This document shows positions 1 to 8,715 of a DNA stretch of 64,000 nucleotides, piece after piece. Under the pieces are notes generated by a model that was not told the origin of the DNA, did not search any database, and saw only the letters and a program-made list of their open reading frames with translations. The position numbers and the translations under genes were made by a program. Every line of letters starts with the position of its first letter. The stretch's first letter is position 1. Origin of the DNA: Chitinophaga pollutisoli (GTDB taxonomy: Bacteria; Bacteroidota; Bacteroidia; Chitinophagales; Chitinophagaceae); the NCBI RefSeq assembly GCF_038396755.1, contig NZ_CP149822.1:5052001-5116000 (forward strand), given 5' to 3'.

Positions 1-348
1 TTTGGCGGCTTCCACTTTCTCGTCCAGCGTAAAGGAGCGGGAGAAGGAGCGGAAACTGAACTCGCGGCGAAGGTGTTTTTCGTTTTCTTCTTTGGATTCG
101 GTTTTCTTTTCCGCGCTGATCGTCAGCGTGGGGCCATCGATTTTCACTTTGAAATCGTCTTTGGCGAAACCGGGGGCTACTACTTCCAGGCTGTAGCCGT
201 CTTTCGTTTCCGAGATGTTCACCGGGGCGTAGGATGCGCCGAAGAAGTCGGAGGTGGCGAAATCCTTGTTCAGGAATTTGCCGTTCAATAATTCGTCTAC
301 GAGGCCATGAAAGGTTTTTGCGGGCTGATTGAATTTTACGAGTGTCAT
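1..348 (-). CDS. Hsp20/alpha-crystallin small heat shock protein (3' end outside window)
   Basis: The reverse strand reads from an ATG at 348 into the window edge, giving 116 residues without a stop. It begins MTLVKFNQPAKTF and contains the alpha-crystallin core (NISETKDGYSLEVVAPGF, then KDDFKVKIDGPTLTISAEK). The family acts as ATP-independent cytoplasmic holdases that keep unfolding proteins soluble. Full-length relatives are about 140-150 residues, so only the last strands and the C-terminal tail are missing. The gene stands alone, and no heat-shock operator could be identified in the 200 bases before it. Family assignment is firm; the exact substrate role is unknown. Confidence 0.93.
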   Translation of the reverse strand, partial: MTLVKFNQPAKTFHGLVDELLNGKFLNKDFATSDFFGASYAPVNISETKDGYSLEVVAPGFAKDDFKVKIDGPTLTISAEKKTESKEENEKHLRREFSFRSFSRSFTLDEKVEAAK

Positions 349-521
349 AGTGTTTATCCTTTTATGCGTTAAACCATTTTTTTTCGGCTATGCTACCTAT
401 AGATCAAATCAGGTACCAACGCCAATAATCGGTTAAAACGCCAGTTTTGGGAAAAAATAGTCGGCTAAATTGTCAGTTTTAATGTATTTGTAATGACATA
501 ATGACAAAAATTATGAATTAA

Positions 522-551
522 TTGAAGTATCTCGATATATTACTAACTTTG
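522..551 (+). promoter_or_regulatory. Bacteroidota housekeeping promoter of the bacilliredoxin gene
   Basis: TTG at 522-524 and TAACTTTG at 544-551 are separated by 19 bases, which matches the Bacteroidota -33/-7 pattern exactly. Transcription would begin near 558, so the GTG at 551 cannot be the start codon and the ATG at 575 is preferred. Confidence 0.75.
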
Positions 552-574
552 TGGAAACTCATAAATATAATATT

Positions 575-988
575 ATGTACCCTGCGGAACTCGTGATGCC
601 GATGAAGGCAGAATTAACAGATAATGGATTTCAGGAAATGCTTTCCCCCGAAAAGGTGGAAGATGTTTTAAAACAGGAAGGCACCACGCTGGTGGTGATC
701 AATTCCGTTTGCGGCTGCTCGGCCGGTACCGCCCGCCCGGGTGTACTGATGGCTGTTGCCACCAGCGAGAAGAAGCCGGACAGGCTCGCCACTTCCTTTG
801 CCGGTTTCGACAAGGACGCAGTGCAGCAAATCCGTACGCACCTGTTGCCTTATCCTCCGTCTTCTCCCTCCATCGCGCTTTTCAAGGACGGTCAGCTGGT
901 ACACTTCATCGAGCGCCACATGATTGAGGGCCGTTCGGCCCAGATGATCGCCACCAACCTGGTAGCGGCGTTTGACGAGTACTGCTAA
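575..988 (+). CDS. BrxA/BrxB family bacilliredoxin
   Basis: A 137-residue thioredoxin-fold protein of the YphP/YqiW (BrxA/BrxB) family. The diagnostic CGC motif lies in NSVCGCSAGTARPGV, followed by the conserved stretch HLLPYPPSSPSIALF and the C-terminal half around RHMIEGRSAQMIATNL. In Firmicutes these proteins remove bacillithiol from S-bacillithiolated proteins, and Bacteroidota homologues occur in species that make bacillithiol. The ATG at 575 is chosen because a strong promoter overlaps the upstream GTG. The gene appears monocistronic. It is the usual length for the family, and nothing is missing. Confidence 0.92.
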   Translation: MYPAELVMPMKAELTDNGFQEMLSPEKVEDVLKQEGTTLVVINSVCGCSAGTARPGVLMAVATSEKKPDRLATSFAGFDKDAVQQIRTHLLPYPPSSPSIALFKDGQLVHFIERHMIEGRSAQMIATNLVAAFDEYC

Positions 989-1106
989 TCGTTTGTTGTT
1001 TCCCGTTACGTGGTTTTTTGGACCGGTTAATGGGAATATCATATTTGAAATGTAACTTGGTGGTTTGATTTCCTGTCCGGATTTCAAATCACCATTTTTT
1101 TCGCCT

Positions 1107-2390
1107 ATGTATCCTAATTTATATTACGCATTCAGAGACCTCTTCGGGATAGAGTGGTCGTGGCTTAAAGTAGTACAGACATTTGGTTTCTTCGTGGCGC
1201 TGGCCTTCCTGGCGGCGGCTTATGTGCTCACGGCGGAACTCCGCCGGCGCGAGAAACTCGGGCTCTTGCATCCCGTTGAAGAAACCATTACCGAGGGCAA
1301 GCCCGCTTCTGTGGGCGAGATGGTGATGCGTGCCATCATCGGATTTATCATCGGTTTCAAAATTTTCGGCATATTTGGCCAGACCGCCGATTTCCGTGAG
1401 TATTTATTATCGACAGACGGGAGCCTCATTGGCGGTATCATCGTAGCTGCCGCGATGGCTTACCAGATATATTATGAAAAGAAGAAGAAAGCGTTGCCTT
1501 CTCCGAAGCAGGTGAAAGTAATGGTTTGGCCGCACCAGCGCGTGCCTGACTTCACGATCCAGGCGGCGGTGGCCGGCCTGATCGGCGCCAAGATCTTCCA
1601 CAACCTGGAAAACTGGAGCGAATTCATCGCGAATCCCTGGGAATCTCTGTTTTCCGCCAGCGGGCTCACTTTTTACGGGGGGCTCATCGGGGCCGCATAT
1701 GTGATCATCCGCTATGCCGCCAAAAAGCAAATCAACTGGAAACACCTGGTCGACAGTGCGGCGCCCGCACTAATGCTCGCCTACGCTATCGGCAGGATGG
1801 GCTGCCAGTTTTCCGGCGACGGTGACTGGGGAATCAATAACAGCGCCTACATCACCAATGCCGCCGGGCAAATAGAACAGGTTGCGCCTGCGCAATACCA
1901 GTCCACCCTGGAAAAAGAATCCGATTACTTCGTACGGCATTTTGGTTCGGTAGAGCAGGTGCCGCATGCATATTATCCCAAACCGGCGGCGCTGAGCTTT
2001 CTGCCCGACTGGTTCGTGGCGTACAATTATCCCCACAACGTAGTGAACGACGGCGTGAAGCTGCCCGGCTGCGAAGGGGAGTACTGCAGCGCGCTTCCGG
2101 TTGGCGTGTTCCCGACACCGTTATATGAGATCATCGTATGCGGCATGTTCTTCCTTGTGCTGATGGGGATCCGCCGGAAAGTAACTACTCCCGGGGTAAT
2201 CTTCGGCATCTACCTGATCCTCAATGGTCTCGAAAGGTTCTTTGTGGAAAAAATCCGCGTCAACACCAAGTATGATATTTTCGGCTTCCATCCCACGCAG
2301 GCGGAACTGATTGCCAGCTTTTTGGTGATCGGCGGCGCCGTGCTGATCTGGTATGCCCGTAAAACCAAACCCAGCATAAATCTTTCCTGA
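1107..2390 (+). CDS. Prolipoprotein diacylglyceryl transferase family protein (long Bacteroidota form)
   Basis: A polytopic inner-membrane protein of 427 residues. It contains the Lgt-type signature YAIGRMGCQFSGDGDWG, a helix LYEIIVCGMFFLVL and a final HPTQAELIASFLVIGG segment. Lgt moves diacylglycerol from phosphatidylglycerol onto the lipobox cysteine of prelipoproteins. The protein is about 130 residues longer than E. coli Lgt, with an insert of roughly 90 residues between the signature and the last helices. The residue after GRMG is Cys where E. coli has Asn. The ATG at 1107 precedes MYPNLYYAFRDLFG; an upstream TTG at 1065 is less likely. The stop overlaps the next ATG (TGATG), so it is translationally coupled to the hemerythrin gene. 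Confidence 0.85.
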   Translation: MYPNLYYAFRDLFGIEWSWLKVVQTFGFFVALAFLAAAYVLTAELRRREKLGLLHPVEETITEGKPASVGEMVMRAIIGFIIGFKIFGIFGQTADFREYLLSTDGSLIGGIIVAAAMAYQIYYEKKKKALPSPKQVKVMVWPHQRVPDFTIQAAVAGLIGAKIFHNLENWSEFIANPWESLFSASGLTFYGGLIGAAYVIIRYAAKKQINWKHLVDSAAPALMLAYAIGRMGCQFSGDGDWGINNSAYITNAAGQIEQVAPAQYQSTLEKESDYFVRHFGSVEQVPHAYYPKPAALSFLPDWFVAYNYPHNVVNDGVKLPGCEGEYCSALPVGVFPTPLYEIIVCGMFFLVLMGIRRKVTTPGVIFGIYLILNGLERFFVEKIRVNTKYDIFGFHPTQAELIASFLVIGGAVLIWYARKTKPSINLS

Positions 2391-2830
2391 TGCAACGTCA
2401 TCCTAAACTCATACCGCTGTCGCACGAGCATAAGACTTTATTGTTTTTATGCCGTTACCTGAAAAAAGATGCAGCCGCATACGAAGGGTACCCGCTGGAT
2501 ACTGCTTCCAAGATGCAGCATATGGTCAGGGTTTTCCAGGAAACGATGGTAGGGCATATCCAGAAGGAAGACCACCTTTTTGAGCAGTGCCGGGGTTTTG
2601 TGCCGGAACTGGACGCGATGATCGATGAACTGGCGGAAGAGCACCGGGTGATTTCCGGGATGTACAGCGCGCTGGTGGACAGCCCGGACCTGGTGGAAGG
2701 AATGGACCAGATCGCCCGTGCGCTGGAAGCCCACATCCGGAAAGAGGAGCGGCTCGTGTTCGGCAAAATGCAGGAACTGCTGCCCGATGTGATCGAAAAC
2801 CTGCGTTTGCCGGAAGGCGAGCAGGAGTGA
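2390..2830 (+). CDS. Hemerythrin HHE-domain protein
   Basis: A 146-residue four-helix protein with the histidine and acidic ligands expected for a di-iron hemerythrin-like site: SHEHK near residue 10, HIQKEDHLFEQC near 55, EEHRVISGMY near 82 and HIRKEERLVFGKMQE near 110. Such proteins bind O2 or NO, or help repair iron centres; which applies here cannot be told. The ATG overlaps the lgt stop by one base, so the two are co-translated. A strong terminator follows 40 bases downstream and closes the operon. Confidence 0.88.
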   Translation: MQRHPKLIPLSHEHKTLLFLCRYLKKDAAAYEGYPLDTASKMQHMVRVFQETMVGHIQKEDHLFEQCRGFVPELDAMIDELAEEHRVISGMYSALVDSPDLVEGMDQIARALEAHIRKEERLVFGKMQELLPDVIENLRLPEGEQE

Positions 2831-2869
2831 ATGTTTAAGGACGGCAGTATAAATTAATATATGAAGCGC

Positions 2870-2907
2870 GCGGCGCCGGGGGATTTTCCCCCGGCGCCGC
2901 TTTTTTT
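2870..2907 (+). terminator. Rho-independent terminator after lgt-hemerythrin
   Basis: A perfect 13-bp GC-rich stem (2870-2882 with 2888-2900), loop ATTTT, followed by seven T. Confidence 0.92.
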
Positions 2908-2917
2908 CAAATTTGTT

Positions 2918-2946
2918 TGTAACCAAATGTATTAACGGTCGTCTTT
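2918..2946 (+). promoter_or_regulatory. ECF-type promoter candidate before the TonB-type receptor
   Basis: TGTAACC (2918-2924), 15 bases, then CGTCTTT (2940-2946). The same elements with the same 15-base spacing precede the ECF sigma gene at 5746-5774. The form resembles known ECF promoters (AAC-type -35, CGTC-type -10). It would give a leader of about 200 bases. Apart from this, 2908-3156 shows nothing recognisable. Confidence 0.55.
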
Positions 2947-3156
2947 CTCCTGTAGCCACAAACTAGTTGGTGGTCCTTTACAATCAATTTCCAACTTTTT
3001 TACCAATCATCCCTTCTGGCAAACCACTTGTGTATAATTATGTACTATGTAAAACATACTACCTACCTTAGCACTGTAGTTGATAAAGAAAGGAACTACT
3101 CAAGCAAAGGAACTAATCAATCTAAAGATCTAAATCCTAACTATAATCCGCCTTAT

Positions 3157-5622
3157 ATGAACTCGTATTGCAAAATGTTGATCCTCACTGTTATGGTAAC
3201 CGGACCAGCATTATCCATCCAGGCCCAATCCCAAAACGGCGCTACCTCGAAAGGAGAGATCGCCGGTAAAGTAACCCGCTCCAATGACGCTCCCGTTGAA
3301 TTTGCTACCGTAACCCTCCTCCGTGCCAAAGACTCTTCCCTGGTGAAAGGCGTACTCGCCGACATCGGCGGAAAGTATGCCTTCGAGGGCGTGCCCGGCG
3401 GCCGGTATATCGTAGCCGCAGCCAACATGGGGCTGAAAAAAGGTTTTTCGCAGCCTTTTAACCTCAACGGATCACCCGTAAAAATGCCCACCATTGTACT
3501 CGGCGAAGACACCCGCAACCTGAAAACAGTGGACGTTACCGCCAAAAGACCCTTCATCGAACAGAAAGCCGATAAAATGGTCGTGAATGTCGAGAACTCC
3601 ATCGTGGCCGCAGGCGGCACGGCGATGGAAGTGCTCCAGCAATCGCCTGGGATTCAGGTAGATAAGGACGATAATATTTCCATGCGCGGTAAAAACGGTG
3701 TCATCATCATGATCGACGGTAAACCTTCCAATATGTCGCCCCAGGACGTTGCCCAGCTGCTCAAAAACATGCCCAGTTCGAACGTTGACCAAATCGAACT
3801 GATTGCCAATCCTTCCGCCAAATACGATGCAGCTGGCAACGCGGGGATCATTAATATCAAGCTGAAGAAAAACAGCAACTACGGCGCCAACGGCAGTGTG
3901 AACGCTGGGTACACCCAGGGCATACTGCCCAAGGCGACCGGAGGCCTCAACCTCAACTACCGCAACAAAAAGGTAAACGTGTACGGCTCCTACAACGTCA
4001 GCTACTTCCGCGGCTTCGAAGAACTGGCCATCACCCGCGATTACCAGACGGAAAAGGGACGTACTTTCTTCGATCAGCATAATTACATCGATAAATCCTC
4101 CACTTATCATGGCGGCAAAGCCGGGATCGATTACTTCATCAATCCCAACCACACCCTCGGTTTCATGGTCAACCTTGCCAAAAGCAGCTGGACCGGCGAC
4201 GGTAACGGGCTAACGCTCATCGGTAATGGCATCCGGCAGGATTCCAGCCTCCACACCACCAGCGATAACAAGCAAGATTGGAACCGTCAATCTTATAATG
4301 TAAACTACAAAGGCAAACTCGACACTTCCGGGAAGGAAATCAACATCGATCTCGATTATTCCCGCAACGCAGAAGACAGCCGCACTTTTATGTACTCAGA
4401 CTATATGGACGCCAAAGGAGAAGAGTTTTATCGCGGCGATGTGACCCGCAACTTCCAGCCGTCTATCATCAACATCAAAACCATTAAAGTGGACTACACC
4501 CATCCGCTCCGGCATAACGATAAGCTGGAAGCAGGTGTGAAGTTCAGCTGGGTGGATTCCGACAACAATTCCCGTTTCGACTCGCTGCTGAACAATACCT
4601 GGGTGTACGATGGGAACCGTTCCAACTATTTCATTTACAAGGAAAACGTGAACGCAGGGTACATCAACTACAACCGCCAGTTTAAAAAACTGGGCATACA
4701 GGCAGGGCTCCGTGCCGAACACACGCACGTCAACGGTAACTCGGTGACAATGAAGCAGGTGAACGACACGAGCTATCTGAACCTGTTCCCCAGCATATTT
4801 TTCAGCTACAACGCCGGAAAAGACCACCAGCTGGGCCTTTCTTACAGCCGCCGCCTGCAGCGTCCGAGCTACGACGACCTGAATCCCTTCGAATTCTACC
4901 TCGACCGTTATACAAAAGCAGGCGGTAACCCCAACCTGCGGCCGCAGTTCTCCAGCAACGTGGATTTCACCTGGACTTTCAAGTCTTTCCTGACCACGGC
5001 TATCGGTTACAGCCATACGAAAGACATGCTTTCCCGCATCCTGGAACCGGGCGTCGACGATATCACGGGCGACACAACGATCGTGGTGTACCGGTATATG
5101 AACGTGGCCACAAAAGACAATGTGAACCTGAATCTCAGCGCGCCCATCCCGGTTACCAAATGGTGGAAGACGTTCACGACCGCTTCGGTTTTCTACAACA
5201 AATTTGAAACGGTAGTGAAAGGAGAGGAGATCAAACGCGCGTCGGCTGGCTTCTTCGGCAACACGCAGCACACTTTCACCCTGGGCAAAGGCTGGACGGC
5301 GGAAGCTTCCGCTTTCTACACTTCTCCGCAGATCGCGCAGGAAGGCTTGTTCCGGATGAAGGCGATGTACGCGGTGAACGCCGGTGTCCAGAAAACGGTC
5401 CTCAACAAAAAAGGCACGATCCGCCTGAACGTCAACGACATATTTCAAACCCAGCGCTTCCGTGGCGACTATGCGGTCACCAATAGCAACCTGACCCTCA
5501 AAACGGGCTGGGACAGCCGCCAGGTGCGCCTGAACTTTACCTATCGATTCGGCAACAGCAACGTAAAAGAGGCCCGTAACCGTAAAACCGGCCTGGAAGA
5601 CGAGCAAAGCCGCGTGAAATAG
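3157..5622 (+). CDS. TonB-dependent receptor-like outer membrane beta-barrel protein
   Basis: An 821-residue outer membrane protein. The ATG at 3157 gives a signal peptide ending near SIQAQ; the frame is open upstream to 3028, but that extension looks like leader. Domains in order: a carboxypeptidase regulatory-like beta-sandwich (GEIAGKVTRSNDAPVEFATV), a TonB plug (GGTAMEVLQQSPGIQVD, then MIDGKPSNMS and ANPSAKYDAAGNAGIINIKL) and a large C-terminal barrel of the outer-membrane-barrel-family-3 type. It probably imports or senses a ligand, which cannot be named. It lies directly before the ECF sigma operon and shares that operon's promoter pattern, so it is a likely target of the sigma factor. 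Confidence 0.88.
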   Translation: MNSYCKMLILTVMVTGPALSIQAQSQNGATSKGEIAGKVTRSNDAPVEFATVTLLRAKDSSLVKGVLADIGGKYAFEGVPGGRYIVAAANMGLKKGFSQPFNLNGSPVKMPTIVLGEDTRNLKTVDVTAKRPFIEQKADKMVVNVENSIVAAGGTAMEVLQQSPGIQVDKDDNISMRGKNGVIIMIDGKPSNMSPQDVAQLLKNMPSSNVDQIELIANPSAKYDAAGNAGIINIKLKKNSNYGANGSVNAGYTQGILPKATGGLNLNYRNKKVNVYGSYNVSYFRGFEELAITRDYQTEKGRTFFDQHNYIDKSSTYHGGKAGIDYFINPNHTLGFMVNLAKSSWTGDGNGLTLIGNGIRQDSSLHTTSDNKQDWNRQSYNVNYKGKLDTSGKEINIDLDYSRNAEDSRTFMYSDYMDAKGEEFYRGDVTRNFQPSIINIKTIKVDYTHPLRHNDKLEAGVKFSWVDSDNNSRFDSLLNNTWVYDGNRSNYFIYKENVNAGYINYNRQFKKLGIQAGLRAEHTHVNGNSVTMKQVNDTSYLNLFPSIFFSYNAGKDHQLGLSYSRRLQRPSYDDLNPFEFYLDRYTKAGGNPNLRPQFSSNVDFTWTFKSFLTTAIGYSHTKDMLSRILEPGVDDITGDTTIVVYRYMNVATKDNVNLNLSAPIPVTKWWKTFTTASVFYNKFETVVKGEEIKRASAGFFGNTQHTFTLGKGWTAEASAFYTSPQIAQEGLFRMKAMYAVNAGVQKTVLNKKGTIRLNVNDIFQTQRFRGDYAVTNSNLTLKTGWDSRQVRLNFTYRFGNSNVKEARNRKTGLEDEQSRVK

Positions 5623-5668
5623 GCAATTACACCGACCTAATCATGTTTTAGGTATATAAGGATGGAAA

Positions 5669-5700
5669 GAACGCGGCTCTTCTGGGTCGCGTTCGCTTTT
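5669..5700 (+). terminator. Probable terminator after the receptor gene
   Basis: A 7-bp stem GAACGCG/CGCGTTC (5669-5675 with 5688-5694), then GCTTTT. The T tract is short, so this is a moderate call. Confidence 0.6.
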
Positions 5701-5745
5701 ATATGCGGGTGGTTTTCAGTACATTGAAAAAAATGTCCCGACCCG

Positions 5746-5774
5746 TGCAACCCTTTTGACGCTTTATCGTCTTT
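5746..5774 (+). promoter_or_regulatory. ECF-type autoregulatory promoter of the sigma operon
   Basis: TGCAACC (5746-5752), 15 bases, CGTCTTT (5768-5774). The -10 element ends three bases before the sigma ATG at 5778, so the transcript would be leaderless or nearly so. The same pattern lies before the receptor at 2918-2946. Confidence 0.6.
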
Positions 5775-5777
5775 AAT

Positions 5778-6344
5778 ATGAATTTATACCCGGACAACTT
5801 GGAAAATTTGCCTGTAACAGATCAGATCGTGGCCAGATGCCGCATGGGCGACGCCCGTGCGTTCCATGACCTGTATCACGCATATTCCAGGGCCATGTAT
5901 AACATCTGCCTCCGGATGACGGGCCATCAGGCCGACGCGGAAGACGTTCTGCAAGAGGCATTTGTACAGATCTTTAAAAACCTGGATAATCTCGCTTCCG
6001 ACAGCAGCCTGACTGCATGGGTCAAGCGGATCGTGGTCAACCACTGCCTCAGTTACCTCCGGAAAAAGAAAGTGCATTTCGAGGAAGTGGAAGACCAGGA
6101 ATGGAAGCAGGAAGATGGGGTTGACGAATCCGAGCACACGCTGACGGTTGCGGCGGTGAAAGACGCCATCGGCCAGTTGCCGGCGGGATACAGGACAGTG
6201 CTGAACCTCTACATTTTCGAGGATTACAGTCACCGCGAGATCGCAGGTTTGTTGGGCATCACGGAGTCGACCGTCAAAACGCAGTATATGCGGGCGAAGG
6301 AAAAAGTCCGCCAGATCGTGAAACTTAAATCGAAAACGATATGA
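5778..6344 (+). CDS. ECF-family RNA polymerase sigma factor
   Basis: A 188-residue sigma factor. Region 2 is visible as MGDARAFHDLYHAYSRAM and DAEDVLQEAFVQIFKNLD (core and -10 binding). Region 4 is YRTVLNLYIFEDYSHREIAG, followed by the helix-turn-helix LLGITESTVKTQYMRAKEKV (-35 binding). It is the first gene of an operon with a membrane partner and two envelope proteins, and its stop overlaps the next ATG (ATGA). The promoter before it has ECF character and recurs before the receptor gene, which suggests autoregulation and a small local regulon. The inducing signal is unknown. Confidence 0.93.
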   Translation: MNLYPDNLENLPVTDQIVARCRMGDARAFHDLYHAYSRAMYNICLRMTGHQADAEDVLQEAFVQIFKNLDNLASDSSLTAWVKRIVVNHCLSYLRKKKVHFEEVEDQEWKQEDGVDESEHTLTVAAVKDAIGQLPAGYRTVLNLYIFEDYSHREIAGLLGITESTVKTQYMRAKEKVRQIVKLKSKTI

Positions 6345-6877
6345 ACCTGGAAGAGTTTATCCGGCAGAACAGGAGCGGATTTGAGGAAGAGGGGCCGCGA
6401 CCGGACGTCTGGGCCGTGCTGGAAAAACAGTTGCCAAAGCCAAAGCAGGAGAAGGGGAGAGTGGTGCTGATGATGGCGAAGCACTGGTGGAAAGCCGCCA
6501 TACTCGTGGCATTGATCGTTAATGCCGGGTTACTGCTGAAGTATATGAATACCCGGCAGGAAGTAGCGGTGGTGATTCCGGAGATCAAGGAAATGGAATC
6601 ATATTATTCAGCACGTATCGAGCAGAAACTGGAAGTCCTGAAGCAGTTGCCCGTTGCGGAAACGGGGCTCGACAGCCTTACGATGAAAGAGCTTGAATTA
6701 CGCAATGATACTTATACCATGCTGGAAAAGGAACTGGCCGCCAATCCCGGGAACGAGCGCATCAGGGCGGCAATGATCCGGTACTACCAGATGAAGCTCG
6801 AGCTTCTGGAGAAAATCCTCGACGAGCACGACAAGTACACAAATGATTCACCGTCAACGAAAAAAGATGTTTTGTAA
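6341..6877 (+). CDS. Putative membrane anti-sigma-like protein
   Basis: A 178-residue protein with a short cytoplasmic N-terminus (EEFIRQNRSGFEEEGPRPDV), one transmembrane helix around residues 52-70 (AAILVALIVNAGLLLKYM) and a helical periplasmic part rich in Lys and Glu. It overlaps the sigma gene by four bases and the next gene by about 35. Size, topology and position are those of a single-pass sigma regulator, but no ZAS zinc motif (HxxxCxxC) is present. The anti-sigma role is therefore inferred from context only. Confidence 0.6.
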   Translation: MNLEEFIRQNRSGFEEEGPRPDVWAVLEKQLPKPKQEKGRVVLMMAKHWWKAAILVALIVNAGLLLKYMNTRQEVAVVIPEIKEMESYYSARIEQKLEVLKQLPVAETGLDSLTMKELELRNDTYTMLEKELAANPGNERIRAAMIRYYQMKLELLEKILDEHDKYTNDSPSTKKDVL

Positions 6878-7934
6878 ATCTACCATACTGTTTTTATTAC
6901 TGAGCCCGATCCTGGTTTTCGCCGCGAAAGGGGACGAAGAGCACAAAGTGACGATGGTAAAAGAATTCCGCGTCAGCGAATCATCCTCCGTTAATATCAA
7001 CACCAAATACGGCAAAGTAACGGTTCATATCTGGGACAAGCCCGCCTGCAAATCTACCGTCACCGTAACAGGATTCGGCAACAACGCCGAGCAGGCGCGC
7101 AGGATGACCGAAACGATCGATGTAAAAATGGAAGAAGCGGGTGGTAATGTGAATATCGCCGTTGTGTCGAATTCCGGATCGAAGTGGTTCAACCAGCGGA
7201 AAGACAACAAGGAATACGTGAATATCGACATCGAATTATACGTGCCTTCCCGGCTGAAAACCATGAATATCGCCAATAGTTTCGGGGATGTGATTGCGCG
7301 GCAGTTACCTTTCCCGTCGAACCTCAAAGTGAATTACGGATTCATCGACGTGGCCGATGCCGGCAAGATGTTTCTCAGTATTGCTTATACCAACAAGGCA
7401 AGGATCGGCAAGGCCGACGCACTAACGGTGCAGGCGGCTTATTCCTCCCTGAATTGCGGTAAGATCAATGAAGTGAATTGTACATCCAGCTACGGCCATT
7501 ATTCTTTCGGCGATGTGAATGAATTGAAGTTGCAGTCGAACTACGACGAACTGCGATTCAGGAACATCGGAAGCCTGGTGCTGAAATCGAATTATTCGGA
7601 TGTGCGGATGGAAGAGCTGGGTGCCAGCGCCATCATCAGCAGCAACTACGGAAACATCCGAATCCGGAAGATTGACAAGGGCTTTAAGTCATTGAATGCC
7701 GATGTCAACTATACGGACCTGCGGCTGGGCGTAGTTTCCGGTACGCCCTTCCGGGTGAACGCCGAAATCAGGAACGGTAATTTCAGGGCCGACGGTTTCG
7801 CCTTCAAGCACGTCAGCGAAAACCGTAACAAAGGAAACCTCTCCTATTCCGCCATAACATCCAATGCCGTCGAATCATCTCCGCTCATATCTGTGAACGG
7901 GAAGCATTCCGACGTCAAAGTGGGTGAGGATTAA
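6843..7934 (+). CDS. DUF4097-type beta-strand repeat envelope protein
   Basis: A 363-residue exported protein. MIHRQRKKMFCKSTILFLLL is a clear signal peptide start, cleaved near VFAA, which supports the ATG at 6843 inside the end of the previous gene. The rest is built of short beta-strand repeats (NTKYGKVTVHIWD, SSYGHYSFGDVNEL, SSNYGNIRIRKIDK), as in DUF4097 putative adhesins with a beta-solenoid fold. Third gene of the sigma operon, probably a periplasmic or surface protein made in response to the same envelope signal. Molecular function is unknown. Confidence 0.8.
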   Translation: MIHRQRKKMFCKSTILFLLLSPILVFAAKGDEEHKVTMVKEFRVSESSSVNINTKYGKVTVHIWDKPACKSTVTVTGFGNNAEQARRMTETIDVKMEEAGGNVNIAVVSNSGSKWFNQRKDNKEYVNIDIELYVPSRLKTMNIANSFGDVIARQLPFPSNLKVNYGFIDVADAGKMFLSIAYTNKARIGKADALTVQAAYSSLNCGKINEVNCTSSYGHYSFGDVNELKLQSNYDELRFRNIGSLVLKSNYSDVRMEELGASAIISSNYGNIRIRKIDKGFKSLNADVNYTDLRLGVVSGTPFRVNAEIRNGNFRADGFAFKHVSENRNKGNLSYSAITSNAVESSPLISVNGKHSDVKVGED

Positions 7935-7961
7935 TTGTTCAATCTCAAAATCTAACATTCC

Positions 7962-8684
7962 ATGAAGAAATTTGCAGCGCTCCTCGGAGTCGCCCTCCTG
8001 ACCTTTGCCCTGACCGCAACGGCGCAACGCCAGAAAATTAGCGGGAACGGTACGATGAAGAAAGAAAAGCGGACCGTTTCCGGCTCTTTCGAAAGCATCG
8101 GCGTCAGCGGCCAGTTCAACGTACAGATCCGCCAGGGGAGCGGTACTTCCATTGAAATCGAAGGCGACGAAAACCTGCTGCCCTACATCGAAACCGTGCT
8201 GGATGGCCACGACCTGGAAATCCGCTACCGCCGTCATACCGACGTAAGGCCCAGCAAACCGGTTAATGTCTGGATCACCAACCCGACGATTTCGGAACTA
8301 GCCGGCAGCGGTAAAGTGGTATTCAAATCCGACGGTAAATTGAAAGGCGACAAGCTGGAAGTGGCGCTCAGCGGTATCGGCGAAGCCGACCTGGACGTGG
8401 ATTACGAAAAGCTGGAAGTAGCCCTGAGCGGCAACGGGAAAGTAAGACTCGCCGGCAAGGCTGATAAAACGGAGGTGGCGATTTCAGGTTCCGCCGACGT
8501 GGATGCCCCTGCCATGGCGACCGAGGAAACCGAGGTAGCTATTTCCGGTTCCGGGAAAGCTTTTGTGAACGTGAGCAAAAAACTGGAGATCGCAATTTCC
8601 GGCAGTGGCAGCGTTCGTTACAAGGGCGATGCGAGGGTAGAGCAGTCGGTTTCCGGAAATGGCCGCGTAACGCACGAAAACTGA
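7962..8684 (+). CDS. Head GIN domain (DUF2807) protein
   Basis: A 240-residue exported protein with a signal peptide cleaved near LTATAQ. The head GIN domain is seen in VSGSFESIGVSGQFNVQIRQ, followed by repeating strand units with a recurring (A/V)(L/I)SG(S/N)G motif, as in VALSGNGKVRLAG and VAISGSGKAFVNV. These form a right-handed beta-helix-like fold in solved relatives. It lies 27 bases after the DUF4097 gene and closes the envelope set of the sigma operon. DUF4097 and DUF2807 are related folds, so the operon makes two similar surface or periplasmic beta-repeat proteins. Ligand unknown. Confidence 0.85.
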   Translation: MKKFAALLGVALLTFALTATAQRQKISGNGTMKKEKRTVSGSFESIGVSGQFNVQIRQGSGTSIEIEGDENLLPYIETVLDGHDLEIRYRRHTDVRPSKPVNVWITNPTISELAGSGKVVFKSDGKLKGDKLEVALSGIGEADLDVDYEKLEVALSGNGKVRLAGKADKTEVAISGSADVDAPAMATEETEVAISGSGKAFVNVSKKLEIAISGSGSVRYKGDARVEQSVSGNGRVTHEN

Positions 8685-8715
8685 TCCGGCTTTCGTACTT
8701 TAGCAGGAAATACCC

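Noticed and set aside
551..577. GTG at 551 as start of the bacilliredoxin
   Set aside because: It is part of the -7 promoter element TAACTTTG, so transcription begins downstream of it.
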